From: Arcticibacter svalbardensis MN12-7
Lineage (GTDB): Bacteria > Bacteroidota > Bacteroidia > Sphingobacteriales > Sphingobacteriaceae
Assembly: GCF_000403135.1 (NCBI RefSeq)
Contig: NZ_AQPN01000068.1
Location: 1-36,740 of the forward strand
Reading direction: 5' to 3'
Length of the DNA: 36,740 bases
The notes below the pieces were generated by a model. That model did not search any database, was not told where the DNA came from, and saw nothing but the letters and a program-made list of their open reading frames with translations. Positions 1 to 7,860 of this stretch are shown piece by piece (positions within the stretch are counted from its first letter, which is position 1; the number at the start of each line of letters is the position of its first letter). The translations under genes were made by a program, and so were the position numbers.

Positions 1-818
1 CTTATCTCCTCGGCTGTTTCTTTCTTAGAGAGCCATCCTTCATTAAGCAAATTCCCTATATCATTTAATCGGCCACGTAATAAAGACTCCTTCATGTTAT
101 AGGCTATTTTTTTTAAGGTATGCATTGCCTCAATTGATTTATCACCTGGCTTGCATACATTTTCTACTTGTGCTTCAATAATTTTAGAGGATAGTCTGGA
201 TGTACCTGTATAATATTGAAGTAATGAAAATTCAAGTTCATATATATAGTTCTGTTTGATCCGCAAAGGATTCACAACCACACGATCTGCATAGAATTCC
301 ATAAAATTAAAGCCTCCGAAAGTTGCTGCATACTGATCCTGCCTCCCTCCCGCCAATCCTACATCTTCCCGTTCAATGCTATATGCTAACTGGGCAAGAT
401 CGTAATCGCCTAGAGGAAGTCCCAGCCATTCTGCAAAAGCCGCCACTATAGCCACTACCAATGTAGATGATGACCCTAGTCCTGATCCTGGAGGAGCATC
501 TACATAAGTTTCCAGTTGATAAAACATGGGTACTTTTATGTTGAATTCCCTTCTAATACGGTTATGAATTGCTTTAATTAAAACCAGCTTATTATCACTT
601 AAATCAAACTCTTCTACACTATCATAAATATGATGTTCATTAATATCATGACATTTGATCACAATCTGAGGTAGCTTTAATGGCATTAAGGTAGCATAAG
701 CAAACTTGTTGATAGTAGCATTTAAAATGGCGCCACCGTACTGATCGCTATAAGCACTGACATCTGTCCCCCCACCTGCAAGACCTAGCCTTAGAGGAGC
801 TCTAGAACGTATAATCAT
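1..818 (-). CDS. hddA: D-glycero-alpha-D-manno-heptose-7-phosphate kinase (HddA-like GHMP kinase), 3' end cut by window edge
   Basis: The frame is open from an ATG at 818 to the window edge, giving the first 272 residues of a protein that is usually about 330-350 long. The N-terminus reads RAPLRLGLAGGGTDVSAYSD, the opening typical of HddA-type sugar kinases. Further in is the glycine/serine-rich ATP loop PPGSGLGSSST of the GHMP superfamily, followed by an ERED-V-LAGGRQDQYA stretch typical of the same group. By family, the enzyme phosphorylates heptose-7-phosphate at C1 on the way to GDP-D-glycero-alpha-D-manno-heptose. It is the last gene visible in the minus-strand polysaccharide locus, 83 bp after the GT4 gene. 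The usual partners gmhA, gmhB and hddC are not in the window and could lie beyond position 1. The family call is strong; the exact substrate is inferred from family resemblance. Confidence 0.85.
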   Translation of the reverse strand, partial: MIIRSRAPLRLGLAGGGTDVSAYSDQYGGAILNATINKFAYATLMPLKLPQIVIKCHDINEHHIYDSVEEFDLSDNKLVLIKAIHNRIRREFNIKVPMFYQLETYVDAPPGSGLGSSSTLVVAIVAAFAEWLGLPLGDYDLAQLAYSIEREDVGLAGGRQDQYAATFGGFNFMEFYADRVVVNPLRIKQNYIYELEFSLLQYYTGTSRLSSKIIEAQVENVCKPGDKSIEAMHTLKKIAYNMKESLLRGRLNDIGNLLNEGWLSKKETAEEI

Positions 819-901
819 GAAATTGGATTTTGAAAAAATGAAGATATTAGGTTTAAAGCAAAAGACTAAGAATTAGACTGCATATATGGTTGAGTTTACG
901 G

Positions 902-2041
902 TTATCCCTGACTTGTTTCATATTTAATCTTCTGACCCGAGCCTTGCTCTGCTACATCGTCAAACATGTGTTGATAAGATTGAACTAATTTACTCATGGA
1001 AAAATGTGCGTTAGTGTACTCCGCTTGTTTTTTCTTTAAATTTAAATAATCGTTAGGGTCCCTTAGAATAGCTTCCTCTAAAAGGCGATCAAGATCATTG
1101 GGTTTATTTAGATCAAACATGTAACCAGAAGTGCCTGATTCAAAGAATTCATTAAAACCTGAGGCATTACTGGCAAGTATCGGTACATTATAGTTATACG
1201 CGATCATCAGTGGGCCGCTTTGTGTGGTATCCCGGTAAGGCAGAACAATATAATCTGCTTCGGCAAAATAAGAAGGGATCTGATGGTTTTCAATAAATCC
1301 GATTTGTGCTGATACCTGATTTTTGTTCAATATCAAAGGCTCATATTGTTGCTCCCAGTTTGGACATCTCCCTGCTATAAGTAATCTGAAGTTGTGATAT
1401 TTATTACCTAAGTGACTCACTGCTTCTAAAAGCAAATCAAGTCCTTTGTAATGTAGAATATTCCCGAAAAAGAGAAATGTTATGCCTTCCTTTTTTTTCA
1501 CCTCAGGAAGTTCCCCAAATCCAATTAATGGTAATGGAATACAATAGACTTCCTTTTTATTGAAAATTTCTTTTAAGATTTTTGCTTGTGGTTGTGAGTA
1601 GGTTAAAAACTTTTCAAATCGATTAATCAAAACCTTTTTTCCTAAAGTGGTTAATCGATTAAAGGCTGTCTTGCTATGGTTTACAACATCATGCATCGCA
1701 ATGATGGTCCGTTTTTTATCCAATAGCAATAGGAGGATATTTAAATAAAGCTGATCAAAATTAGCTACGAAAATAACATCAGGGTTGACCTTTTTAACGG
1801 TTTTAATTATCTTGTAATAGGTATGTAATAACCGGGGATCTCTAAAGCGATATTTTAACGGAAATGGTACAAGTTTGATATGATATTGGTTGCAATACTC
1901 CGCCAATTCCTTTTCAGAGTAATTTGAATTCTTGCTTGGAATAATTACACCATAGGTAATCTCATATTCTTTAGGAAAATGGTGAAGTAAATTTATTTGA
2001 TTATCTGAAAAGGCGGAGGATGATAAGTAAAAAACTTTCAT
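902..2041 (-). CDS. Glycosyltransferase family 4 (GT-B fold)
   Basis: A 379-residue GT-B glycosyltransferase. The start chosen is the ATG at 2041 (MKVFYLSSS), because the longer frame begins at a TTG and adds 18 residues unlike the family. The second Rossmann domain is clear: FGNILHYKG near residues 192-200 is the phosphate-binding strand and helix of GT4 enzymes, and AEADYIVLPYRDTTQSGPL near 260-278 is the donor-sugar region. The usual first glutamate of the E-x7-E motif is replaced here by the TTQSGP segment, a variant seen in part of this family. It should transfer a sugar from a nucleotide donor to the lipid-linked repeat unit on the cytoplasmic face of the membrane. It sits between the HldD-like epimerase (75 bp upstream) and the HddA-like kinase, so a heptose or related donor is possible, but nothing in the sequence fixes it. 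Confidence 0.88.
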   Translation of the reverse strand: MKVFYLSSSAFSDNQINLLHHFPKEYEITYGVIIPSKNSNYSEKELAEYCNQYHIKLVPFPLKYRFRDPRLLHTYYKIIKTVKKVNPDVIFVANFDQLYLNILLLLLDKKRTIIAMHDVVNHSKTAFNRLTTLGKKVLINRFEKFLTYSQPQAKILKEIFNKKEVYCIPLPLIGFGELPEVKKKEGITFLFFGNILHYKGLDLLLEAVSHLGNKYHNFRLLIAGRCPNWEQQYEPLILNKNQVSAQIGFIENHQIPSYFAEADYIVLPYRDTTQSGPLMIAYNYNVPILASNASGFNEFFESGTSGYMFDLNKPNDLDRLLEEAILRDPNDYLNLKKKQAEYTNAHFSMSKLVQSYQHMFDDVAEQGSGQKIKYETSQG

Positions 2042-2116
2042 TTTATATACCGTTGAATAATGTAATTGATTAACTCTCTGCGTACTTCGAATCAAGTTGT
2101 TTGATTGTCGCTTTTG

Positions 2117-3091
2117 TTAGCCTTGATCAATAAGATCATTTATATATTTTTTAATCTTATCCGCATTACCTGAAGTGTATTTCTTTACAACATCCATTGA
2201 ATCCTCAGCTTTAGTGTGGAATTGAAAATTGCTGATCAGGTCTTCAGGCATAGGAATAGATTGAATTAAGTGATTGTTTGGCTTCGTTATGCCCCTCTCC
2301 ACAAATACATCGATTACCATTTGTGCCAGATCTCGATGCGAAATTGGATTACCGGATCCTAAATTATATATACCACTTGTGATACTGTTATCGTTTAGGA
2401 TTTCTACTATCACATTTGCCACATCTTCCACCCAAACATAGTCGCGTTTAATTTCCTTATCGAACAAGTCAATAAAGCCTTTTTGTTTAATAAATGAGTG
2501 AAATCGATAAGGTAAACTGGCATTTTTGTCTTTATGGGCCTCTCCAATTCCGAAAATATTAAAGAATCTTAACCCAATAACCCGGCTTTCAAAGGAAGTC
2601 ATGTTGTTTAGCACATACTTGTCGAACATCCATTTAGACCATGAATATACATTATGAGGATGTTCAAAATCGTTGTCTACTATGCAATTTGTTGAGTTTC
2701 CATACACTGCTGAACTGGATGCATAAATTAATGGAATTGTGCGCTCAAGACAGAAATTGAGGTAATATTTAGAATGCTCATAATTGTTAACGAGCATTAC
2801 TTCTGCATCTTTTACCAGTACATCAGCATTGGCACCAATATGCAATACAGCCCCTACGTTATGTCCTTTAAGCTGCTCATCTATCTGTGGCAAACTGCTT
2901 TTATAGGAGATGTAATCTATGAAATTACAGTCTTTGATATTTAAAAACTTTTGTTCATCATAGTTATCAATGATGATAATTTCATTGACTCCACTTGCAT
3001 TGAGCTTTTTAATTACATTGGAGCCAACAAAGCCAGATCCTCCTGTGACAACGATTGATTTAGGTTTCATATTTATTAAATTATTAAACAT
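2117..3091 (-). CDS. NAD(P)-dependent sugar epimerase, ADP-glyceromanno-heptose 6-epimerase (HldD/RfaD)-like
   Basis: An extended short-chain dehydrogenase of up to 324 residues. The cofactor loop TGGSGFVGS is at residues 16-24, the YASSSAVYG strand at 123-131, and the catalytic YSWSK pair is Tyr149/Lys153. The sequence follows HldD along its length: YLNFCLERTIPLIYASS, the region after YxxxK, and an RDYVWVEDVANV stretch all have direct counterparts. HldD inverts C6 of an ADP-heptose. Next to an HddA-like kinase the true substrate may be a GDP-heptose instead, which is inference. Two starts are possible: ATG 3091, or ATG 3070 (MKPKSIVV), which better fits the usual distance to the glycine loop. 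A long hairpin lies upstream, between this gene and the cupin gene. Confidence 0.85.
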   Translation of the reverse strand: MFNNLINMKPKSIVVTGGSGFVGSNVIKKLNASGVNEIIIIDNYDEQKFLNIKDCNFIDYISYKSSLPQIDEQLKGHNVGAVLHIGANADVLVKDAEVMLVNNYEHSKYYLNFCLERTIPLIYASSSAVYGNSTNCIVDNDFEHPHNVYSWSKWMFDKYVLNNMTSFESRVIGLRFFNIFGIGEAHKDKNASLPYRFHSFIKQKGFIDLFDKEIKRDYVWVEDVANVIVEILNDNSITSGIYNLGSGNPISHRDLAQMVIDVFVERGITKPNNHLIQSIPMPEDLISNFQFHTKAEDSMDVVKKYTSGNADKIKKYINDLIDQG

Positions 3092-3245
3092 ACTTTATTG
3101 GTATGTTTAAGAGCGGTACTCATATGATTGGTCTGATGTGACGATCGCTTTATATTGTCAACGTAAGCTTGGTGGTATTGCCTTTGTTTTATGCAATCGC
3201 TGATGGCATATAAGAGTAAGAATAAAACAGTACTCAGGAAACTAA

Positions 3246-3300
3246 GGCTTACAATGATAATACAGAAGGCTTTATTCCTTTTGTATTATCATTGTAAGCC
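3246..3300. repeat. Long intergenic hairpin (24-bp stem, 7-nt loop)
   Basis: GGCTTACAATGATAATAC at 3246-3263 is the exact reverse complement of 3283-3300. Pairing continues inward through A3264-T3282, one G-T wobble, and four more pairs, leaving the loop CTTTATT (3270-3276). It lies in the 264-bp gap between the cupin and HldD-like genes, which run in the same direction. No T-run follows on the minus strand, so it does not look like an ordinary intrinsic terminator. It may be an attenuator, an mRNA-processing or stability element, or a small mobile palindrome. Confidence 0.8.
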
Positions 3301-3355
3301 ACTACTTATTCATGAATGTTTTAACATCACGGACGAAATAATTATTTAAATAAAA

Positions 3356-3721
3356 TCATGGATGAAGTAAAGTGTTCGCCTCATTTATATTTTCTAAACC
3401 AAAGTAAAAGAATTCCAAGGGTGTTGTGCTACATGAAATATCATGCTTACTTCCAGCAGGTATATATACAAAAATACCAGGCTTTAAATCATACACCACA
3501 TCATCTACTTTAGCTATACCATATCCATTCTGAAAAAAATAGACTTCGTCCATATCAGGGTGAACATGAATTGGCACATTCTGACCTGGCAAGAGTTTTC
3601 CAAATGCTACTTGTTTAAGTTTTACCGGTTGATCTGAGCCTTGCGCTAAAATCTTTTTTAGACCAACAGCGTGTGATGTGGATACGGGTATGATTTCATC
3701 AACATCTAAATGTATAAACAC
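3356..3721 (-). CDS. Small cupin-domain protein
   Basis: A single-domain cupin of 121 residues starting at GTG 3721; an in-frame stop lies just upstream and no ATG is available, so the GTG start is forced. Cupin motif 1 is present as PGQNVPIHVHPDMDEVYFF, with His52, His54 and Glu59 as likely metal ligands. Motif 2 is GIFVYIPAGSKHDI, with His93. Small cupins of this type are often linked to sugar isomerases or epimerases, but the fold alone does not name the reaction. The gene starts 10 bp after the stop of the GDP-mannose 3,5-epimerase homologue and is surely co-transcribed with it, so a role in tuning or completing that nucleotide-sugar pathway is the simplest guess. It is too short and lacks the features of an RmlC-type epimerase. 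Function not known. Confidence 0.82.
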   Translation of the reverse strand: MFIHLDVDEIIPVSTSHAVGLKKILAQGSDQPVKLKQVAFGKLLPGQNVPIHVHPDMDEVYFFQNGYGIAKVDDVVYDLKPGIFVYIPAGSKHDISCSTTPLEFFYFGLENINEANTLLHP

Positions 3722-3731
3722 CTTTTCCCAA

Positions 3732-4742
3732 TTAAACAGCTGTATCTAAAACCTGATTTTCGTTCGAAGGATTGCGGGTTGCATTTACATTCTTTTCAAT
3801 CCATTGATAAGTTTGAGTTAACCCTTCTAATAGAGGTCTTGATGGAGCCCAATTAAGCTTTTGGCTAATCAAATGATTGTCCGATGTTCTACCTCGTACT
3901 CCAACAGGACCAGGGATATTTTTGATGCGGATAGTTTTGCCGGCTATTTCAGCTACCATAATGGCGAGGTCGTTAATAGATAACATTTCTTCGGAACCAA
4001 TATTTACAGGTCCCATAAAGTCACTTTCCATCAATCTACGCACCGCTTCTACACATTCAGTAATGTATAGAAATGACCTGGTTTGAAGTCCATCACCCCA
4101 TATTTCAATTTCGCCATTATCTTCAGCTTCGGCCACTTTACGGCATACTGCAGCAGGAACTTTTTCCTTTCCACCTTGCCATGTACCTTGAGGTCCAAAA
4201 ATATTATGAAATCTACCTATTCTGACGCTTATATCATAGTTCTTTTGGAAAGAGAGGAATAGCCTTTCGCTAAATAACTTTTCCCATCCATATTCGCTGT
4301 CGGGAGCCGCAGGATAAACCGTATCTTCTGTACATTTTGGATTTTGAGGATCCATTTGATTGTATTCGGGGTATACGCAAGCAGAGGAAGAATAGAATAT
4401 CTTTTTTACTTTATTTAATCGACTCGCTTCAGCAACGTTCAGATTGATAAGTGCAGAATTGTGCATAACCACAGCATCATTATCACCTGTAAATAGGTAT
4501 CCTGCACCTCCCATATCTGCTGCCAACTGATAAACTTCAGTGATTGGCCGATCAAACAGTGATTGGCATAATTGATAATCACGAAGATCTCCTACAACAA
4601 AATCATCAGCATTCGTATTGCCATATTCATTTTCTTTAATGTCAACACCTCTAACCCAGTAGCCTTCGCTCTTTAATCTGTTAACCAGATGCCCGCCTAT
4701 AAAGCCGCCAGCACCGCAAACAATTGCCGTTTTTACTTCCAT
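3732..4742 (-). CDS. GDP-mannose 3,5-epimerase (GME)-like NAD-dependent epimerase
   Basis: A 336-residue extended SDR closely resembling plant GDP-mannose 3,5-epimerase. The NAD loop is GAGGFIGG (10-17). The family signatures QLAADMGGAGY, YSSSACVYPE and RIGRFHNIFGPQGTW are all present. Catalytic residues line up by spacing with the Arabidopsis enzyme: Cys122 (plant C145), Tyr151 and Lys155 (Y174, K178) and Lys194 (K217). The IWGDGLQTRSFLYI and PGPVGVRGRTSDN segments are also conserved. The plant enzyme converts GDP-D-mannose to GDP-L-galactose and GDP-L-gulose; bacterial relatives may act on GDP-mannose or GDP-manno-heptose. The HddA-like and HldD-like neighbours make a heptose substrate possible here. 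The gene follows a 241-bp gap after the GT26 gene, which could hold its own promoter, though no clear consensus was seen. Confidence 0.9.
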   Translation of the reverse strand: MEVKTAIVCGAGGFIGGHLVNRLKSEGYWVRGVDIKENEYGNTNADDFVVGDLRDYQLCQSLFDRPITEVYQLAADMGGAGYLFTGDNDAVVMHNSALINLNVAEASRLNKVKKIFYSSSACVYPEYNQMDPQNPKCTEDTVYPAAPDSEYGWEKLFSERLFLSFQKNYDISVRIGRFHNIFGPQGTWQGGKEKVPAAVCRKVAEAEDNGEIEIWGDGLQTRSFLYITECVEAVRRLMESDFMGPVNIGSEEMLSINDLAIMVAEIAGKTIRIKNIPGPVGVRGRTSDNHLISQKLNWAPSRPLLEGLTQTYQWIEKNVNATRNPSNENQVLDTAV

Positions 4743-4983
4743 TTTTATTGAGTTTTGATAATTTAATTGTTTTGTTATAAACCTTGTAATGCTATTTAAT
4801 TGGTTAGCAGGTTATATAGTAGAATTTGAGGAACATAAATGACTGCTGAGATATACAGTCTTGTACTAATTGATCAAGCCTCTTAGCTAAAAGTATTTAA
4901 TATTAATGTTCTTTGATGGGATGTTATTCCATATTATAATTAAATCTGACCGTTAAAAACCATCAGTCAAATGTTATTATGAA

Positions 4984-5775
4984 TTAGTCAGAGTGTTTTA
5001 CACTTGATAAGTTGTATTTAACTAATCCGGATTTTTGTAATAGAAAGTTATATAAAAATATGACGTACATTATAGTATATCTTTTCCATAGTCTTTTAAA
5101 ATCTTTTCCTAATAAACGATGTACCCATTCAAAGCCAGATTTTCTAATAAAATCTGGTGCCATTTTTATCCTTCCGCCAAAGAAATCAAATGTTGCACCG
5201 GATGCAATAAGCACCGAACCATTAATTTTATAGAGATGCTCATCTATCCAATAATCTTGTTTAGGTGTGCCTAACCCAACACAAACTATATCTGGTGCCA
5301 ATCTATTGATTTCATTGACAATAGCCTCATCTTCAGCTTCAGACAATTCCCTGAATGGTGGCGAATAATGTCCGACAATTTTTATATGTGGAAATTTTTC
5401 ACATAAAAATTCTTTCATTTTTACACATACATCAGGGGCACCACCATAGAGGTAAAAGGTGTAATCTGTTTTTTTTGCATGCTCAGCGAGCTTTAGGATC
5501 GTATCCGGAGCAGCTATACGATCACAACTTTGTCTGTTTATCATACGAATCCATCTGACGAATGGCATTCCATCAGCTCCAACAACATCAGCAGAATTGT
5601 AGATTCGTTTTAATTTTTCATTTTTTAAAGCGAGAGCTACATTGAAAGCATTAATACATGCAATATGGTGCGATCGACCTTTTTTATCTAATTTCCATGT
5701 ATCAATCTTCTTAAATAATTCATCGTACGTGATAGGGTCTAACCCTATCCCTAAAAAATTTACTTGATTCATCAT
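4984..5775 (-). CDS. WecG/TagA/CpsF family glycosyltransferase (GT26)
   Basis: A 263-residue member of the WecG/TagA family. The diagnostic ADGMP motif carries the probable catalytic Asp68, and GLGTPKQDYW (167-176) is the conserved GxGxPKQE-type loop. The INAFNVALAL and SGATFDFFGG stretches also fit. Family members transfer N-acetylmannosamine or a related acidic or amino sugar onto a polyprenyl-pyrophosphate-linked sugar at the inner face of the membrane, usually as an early step. The basic, aromatic C-terminus after about residue 225 (KRLWKRYTIMYVIFLYNFL) is the membrane-association appendage of this family. The gene overlaps the end of the preceding GT4 gene by 56 bp in another frame. The donor sugar is not predictable from this sequence. 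Confidence 0.92.
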   Translation of the reverse strand: MMNQVNFLGIGLDPITYDELFKKIDTWKLDKKGRSHHIACINAFNVALALKNEKLKRIYNSADVVGADGMPFVRWIRMINRQSCDRIAAPDTILKLAEHAKKTDYTFYLYGGAPDVCVKMKEFLCEKFPHIKIVGHYSPPFRELSEAEDEAIVNEINRLAPDIVCVGLGTPKQDYWIDEHLYKINGSVLIASGATFDFFGGRIKMAPDFIRKSGFEWVHRLLGKDFKRLWKRYTIMYVIFLYNFLLQKSGLVKYNLSSVKHSD

Positions 5776-6853
5776 TATCTATTAGTGTTTTGTATAATTG
5801 ATTCAAACTGTTTATATAATGTTCCAGATTGTAAGACCTATCGATAGTCTGCTTGGCATTCGTACTTAATTCTTTAAGCTCATCACGATTAGTTAAGACT
5901 TTGATAAGATTTTCGCTTAAGCTGGCATGACTGGCCTTTTCAGTGAGATAACCATTAAAGCCATTTTTGACTACAGTTCCCATTGAGGCATCGTTAGATA
6001 CCACGGGTACGCATCCATAATTCATACTTTCAAGCATTGCCATCGGTAAACCCTCTCCAAATAATGAGGGTAAAAGGAAAATATGTGATTTCTGAAACAC
6101 TTGAATCTTTTTCATGTCCCTTACAATGCCTCCATATTTATACTGTAAGCCTTTAATAGAGGAAAGTTGCTTTAAAAACTCCTCAAGATCAGGTCCTACA
6201 CCATATATATGAATCTCCAATACATTAAAATATGATGTCAATTCACTTAAGCATTGGGCTATTTGAAAGATTCCTTTAGATCTCACCATTCTCCCCATAA
6301 AAAAGAAAGTCAGCTTTTTAGAAAAATCTTTTTGCTCAATTTCTTTACATGGCTTAACCGCATTTGGCATTACAGAACACTGAATTTGATATGCTTTATA
6401 AATTTCGTCCTTCTCAACCTCACTTAAAACAGCTCTACAAGATGCATTTACTAACATGCATTTTATTAAATAATAAAATATGGAATGCTTGCCAGGAGGA
6501 CGCATAAGAAAATACCCACCATGGATATGAAGAAGTATTTTCTTCCTTAAAAGATACTTTCCTGTAAGTAATAAGGAACAGTCTCTCAAAATGGAAAATG
6601 GTGTTAAATCTGTATTTAAATGAATGATATCAATTTTATGTTTAAGTGTAAAGAGAACAAAACGTGGTAATAAACTGAGTTGATTCAGGAGCCATTTTAA
6701 TCCTTTACTTTCTGAATCTTTTTTACCTATTATAAAATGAAAATAGTGTTGATAAGCTGAGTTATTTGTAATTATAGTTTTTGTTAAACTGGAGATGCCA
6801 CTGATATTTGTATTCTCATTTAAAGAAGGAGCAGTAATCAAAATTTTAAACAT
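5720..6853 (-). CDS. Glycosyltransferase family 4
   Basis: A 377-residue GT-B glycosyltransferase starting at the ATG at 6853 (MFKILITAPS). The N-terminal domain opens with an NISGISSLTKTI stretch like the glycine loop of GT4 enzymes, and LLHIHGGYF near 107-115 fits the acceptor domain. The donor domain has FFMGRMVRSKGI (184-195) and a canonical E-x7-E motif in FGEGLPMAMLE (Glu267 and Glu275). Its role is to add a sugar to the polysaccharide repeat unit at the cytoplasmic membrane. It follows the GT2 gene by 80 bp, and its last 56 bp overlap the GT26 gene, which suggests the two are translationally coupled. Donor and acceptor are unknown. Confidence 0.92.
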   Translation of the reverse strand: MFKILITAPSLNENTNISGISSLTKTIITNNSAYQHYFHFIIGKKDSESKGLKWLLNQLSLLPRFVLFTLKHKIDIIHLNTDLTPFSILRDCSLLLTGKYLLRKKILLHIHGGYFLMRPPGKHSIFYYLIKCMLVNASCRAVLSEVEKDEIYKAYQIQCSVMPNAVKPCKEIEQKDFSKKLTFFFMGRMVRSKGIFQIAQCLSELTSYFNVLEIHIYGVGPDLEEFLKQLSSIKGLQYKYGGIVRDMKKIQVFQKSHIFLLPSLFGEGLPMAMLESMNYGCVPVVSNDASMGTVVKNGFNGYLTEKASHASLSENLIKVLTNRDELKELSTNAKQTIDRSYNLEHYINSLNQLYKTLIDNDESSKFFRDRVRPYHVR

Positions 6854-6933
6854 GAAATTGGCGTTTAATGGAATGAGGTACTTAATCAGATGGAAATAGG
6901 AAACCAGGCGGTATCGAATTTTTGTACAATTAT

Positions 6934-7860
6934 TTAGTTAGACTTTAATAGATAATTCTTAAAAACCCGCCAACTAATGGTCCTAAGATGAAAATAAAAA
7001 TTACCTATAAAAAAGGGTACAAAATGAAAGGCATCTTTAGTAGCAATCACTGAATAATAGTAAAGATGTTTAATCGCATAAGATGATCTAAAATCGGTAA
7101 GCAAGGTGTAAGCTTCCTTGAAAGTAAGTCGTTGCTTACCATCCAGATCATAGGCATGCTGAGGTAATTCATACACGATGGCATCATAGGAAACTAATAA
7201 TTTGTACCCTGCTTTTTTTGCTCTTAAAGGTAGATCCATATCACCCCTATGCTTAAACCTCTTGTTATTAAATAGACCCAAATCTCTAAAAACAGCATAA
7301 GGTATATACAATCCTCTTCCGTACAAATCAAATGAGGATACGGTATAATTTACCCCTAGGATACTTCGGTTTGTGCCTTGATTTATTTTCTTTTCTTTTG
7401 CAAACCAATGATGCATTAATCGTCCTCCATATAGAATCATGTTTTTGCTGTCTAAAACTGAAGTTGCACAGCCAATTAAAGCCTGAGGATTGGCATCAAT
7501 TGCTTGGATATAATTGAAGATCCAATTTGGTTCTATGACTATATCATCATTTTGCAAGATAATACCCTTTAAATCAGAATAGTTATCAAGCGCATATTGA
7601 ATTCCCATATTGACGGCTCCTGTCCACCATAAATTTCCCGAACCAACCACAATATGAATCTGAGGATAATGAAGACTAATCCACTCTTTGCTACCATCAC
7701 TTGACCCATCGTCTACTACAATAATATCTACTCCATATAAATTAGCTGATGATTCCTTGTAATAGTTAACCGCGTTTATGATGTGAGCAAGACCTTGTTT
7801 GGTCACTTCTATTCTATTATAGATAGGTATAACTAATACAATTGACTTTTGATTATTCAT
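6934..7860 (-). CDS. Glycosyltransferase family 2, rhamnosyltransferase (WbbL)-like
   Basis: A 308-residue GT-A glycosyltransferase. IIVVDDGSSDGS (46-57) is the nucleotide-binding start of the GT2 fold. GNLWWTGAVNMGI (75-87) is a stretch typical of the WbbL-like subgroup. QNDD (103-106) is the metal-binding DXD equivalent, and HRGDMDLPLR (204-213) supplies the likely catalytic acidic residues. The C-terminal 60 residues are hydrophobic and basic and may sit on the membrane. WbbL-like enzymes often transfer rhamnose, but this subgroup is broad, so the sugar is left open. The start codon overlaps the end of the polymerase gene by 4 bp (ATGA arrangement), good evidence for one operon. Confidence 0.92.
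   Translation of the reverse strand: MNNQKSIVLVIPIYNRIEVTKQGLAHIINAVNYYKESSANLYGVDIIVVDDGSSDGSKEWISLHYPQIHIVVGSGNLWWTGAVNMGIQYALDNYSDLKGIILQNDDIVIEPNWIFNYIQAIDANPQALIGCATSVLDSKNMILYGGRLMHHWFAKEKKINQGTNRSILGVNYTVSSFDLYGRGLYIPYAVFRDLGLFNNKRFKHRGDMDLPLRAKKAGYKLLVSYDAIVYELPQHAYDLDGKQRLTFKEAYTLLTDFRSSYAIKHLYYYSVIATKDAFHFVPFFIGNFYFHLRTISWRVFKNYLLKSN

Noticed and set aside
2042-2095. Longer N-terminus for the GT4 gene from a TTG at 2095
   Set aside because: The 18 extra residues do not resemble the family and an ATG with a normal GT4 opening follows at 2041. The same reasoning was applied to the flippase, Wzc-like, zinc-type receptor, MnmH and HigA-like genes.
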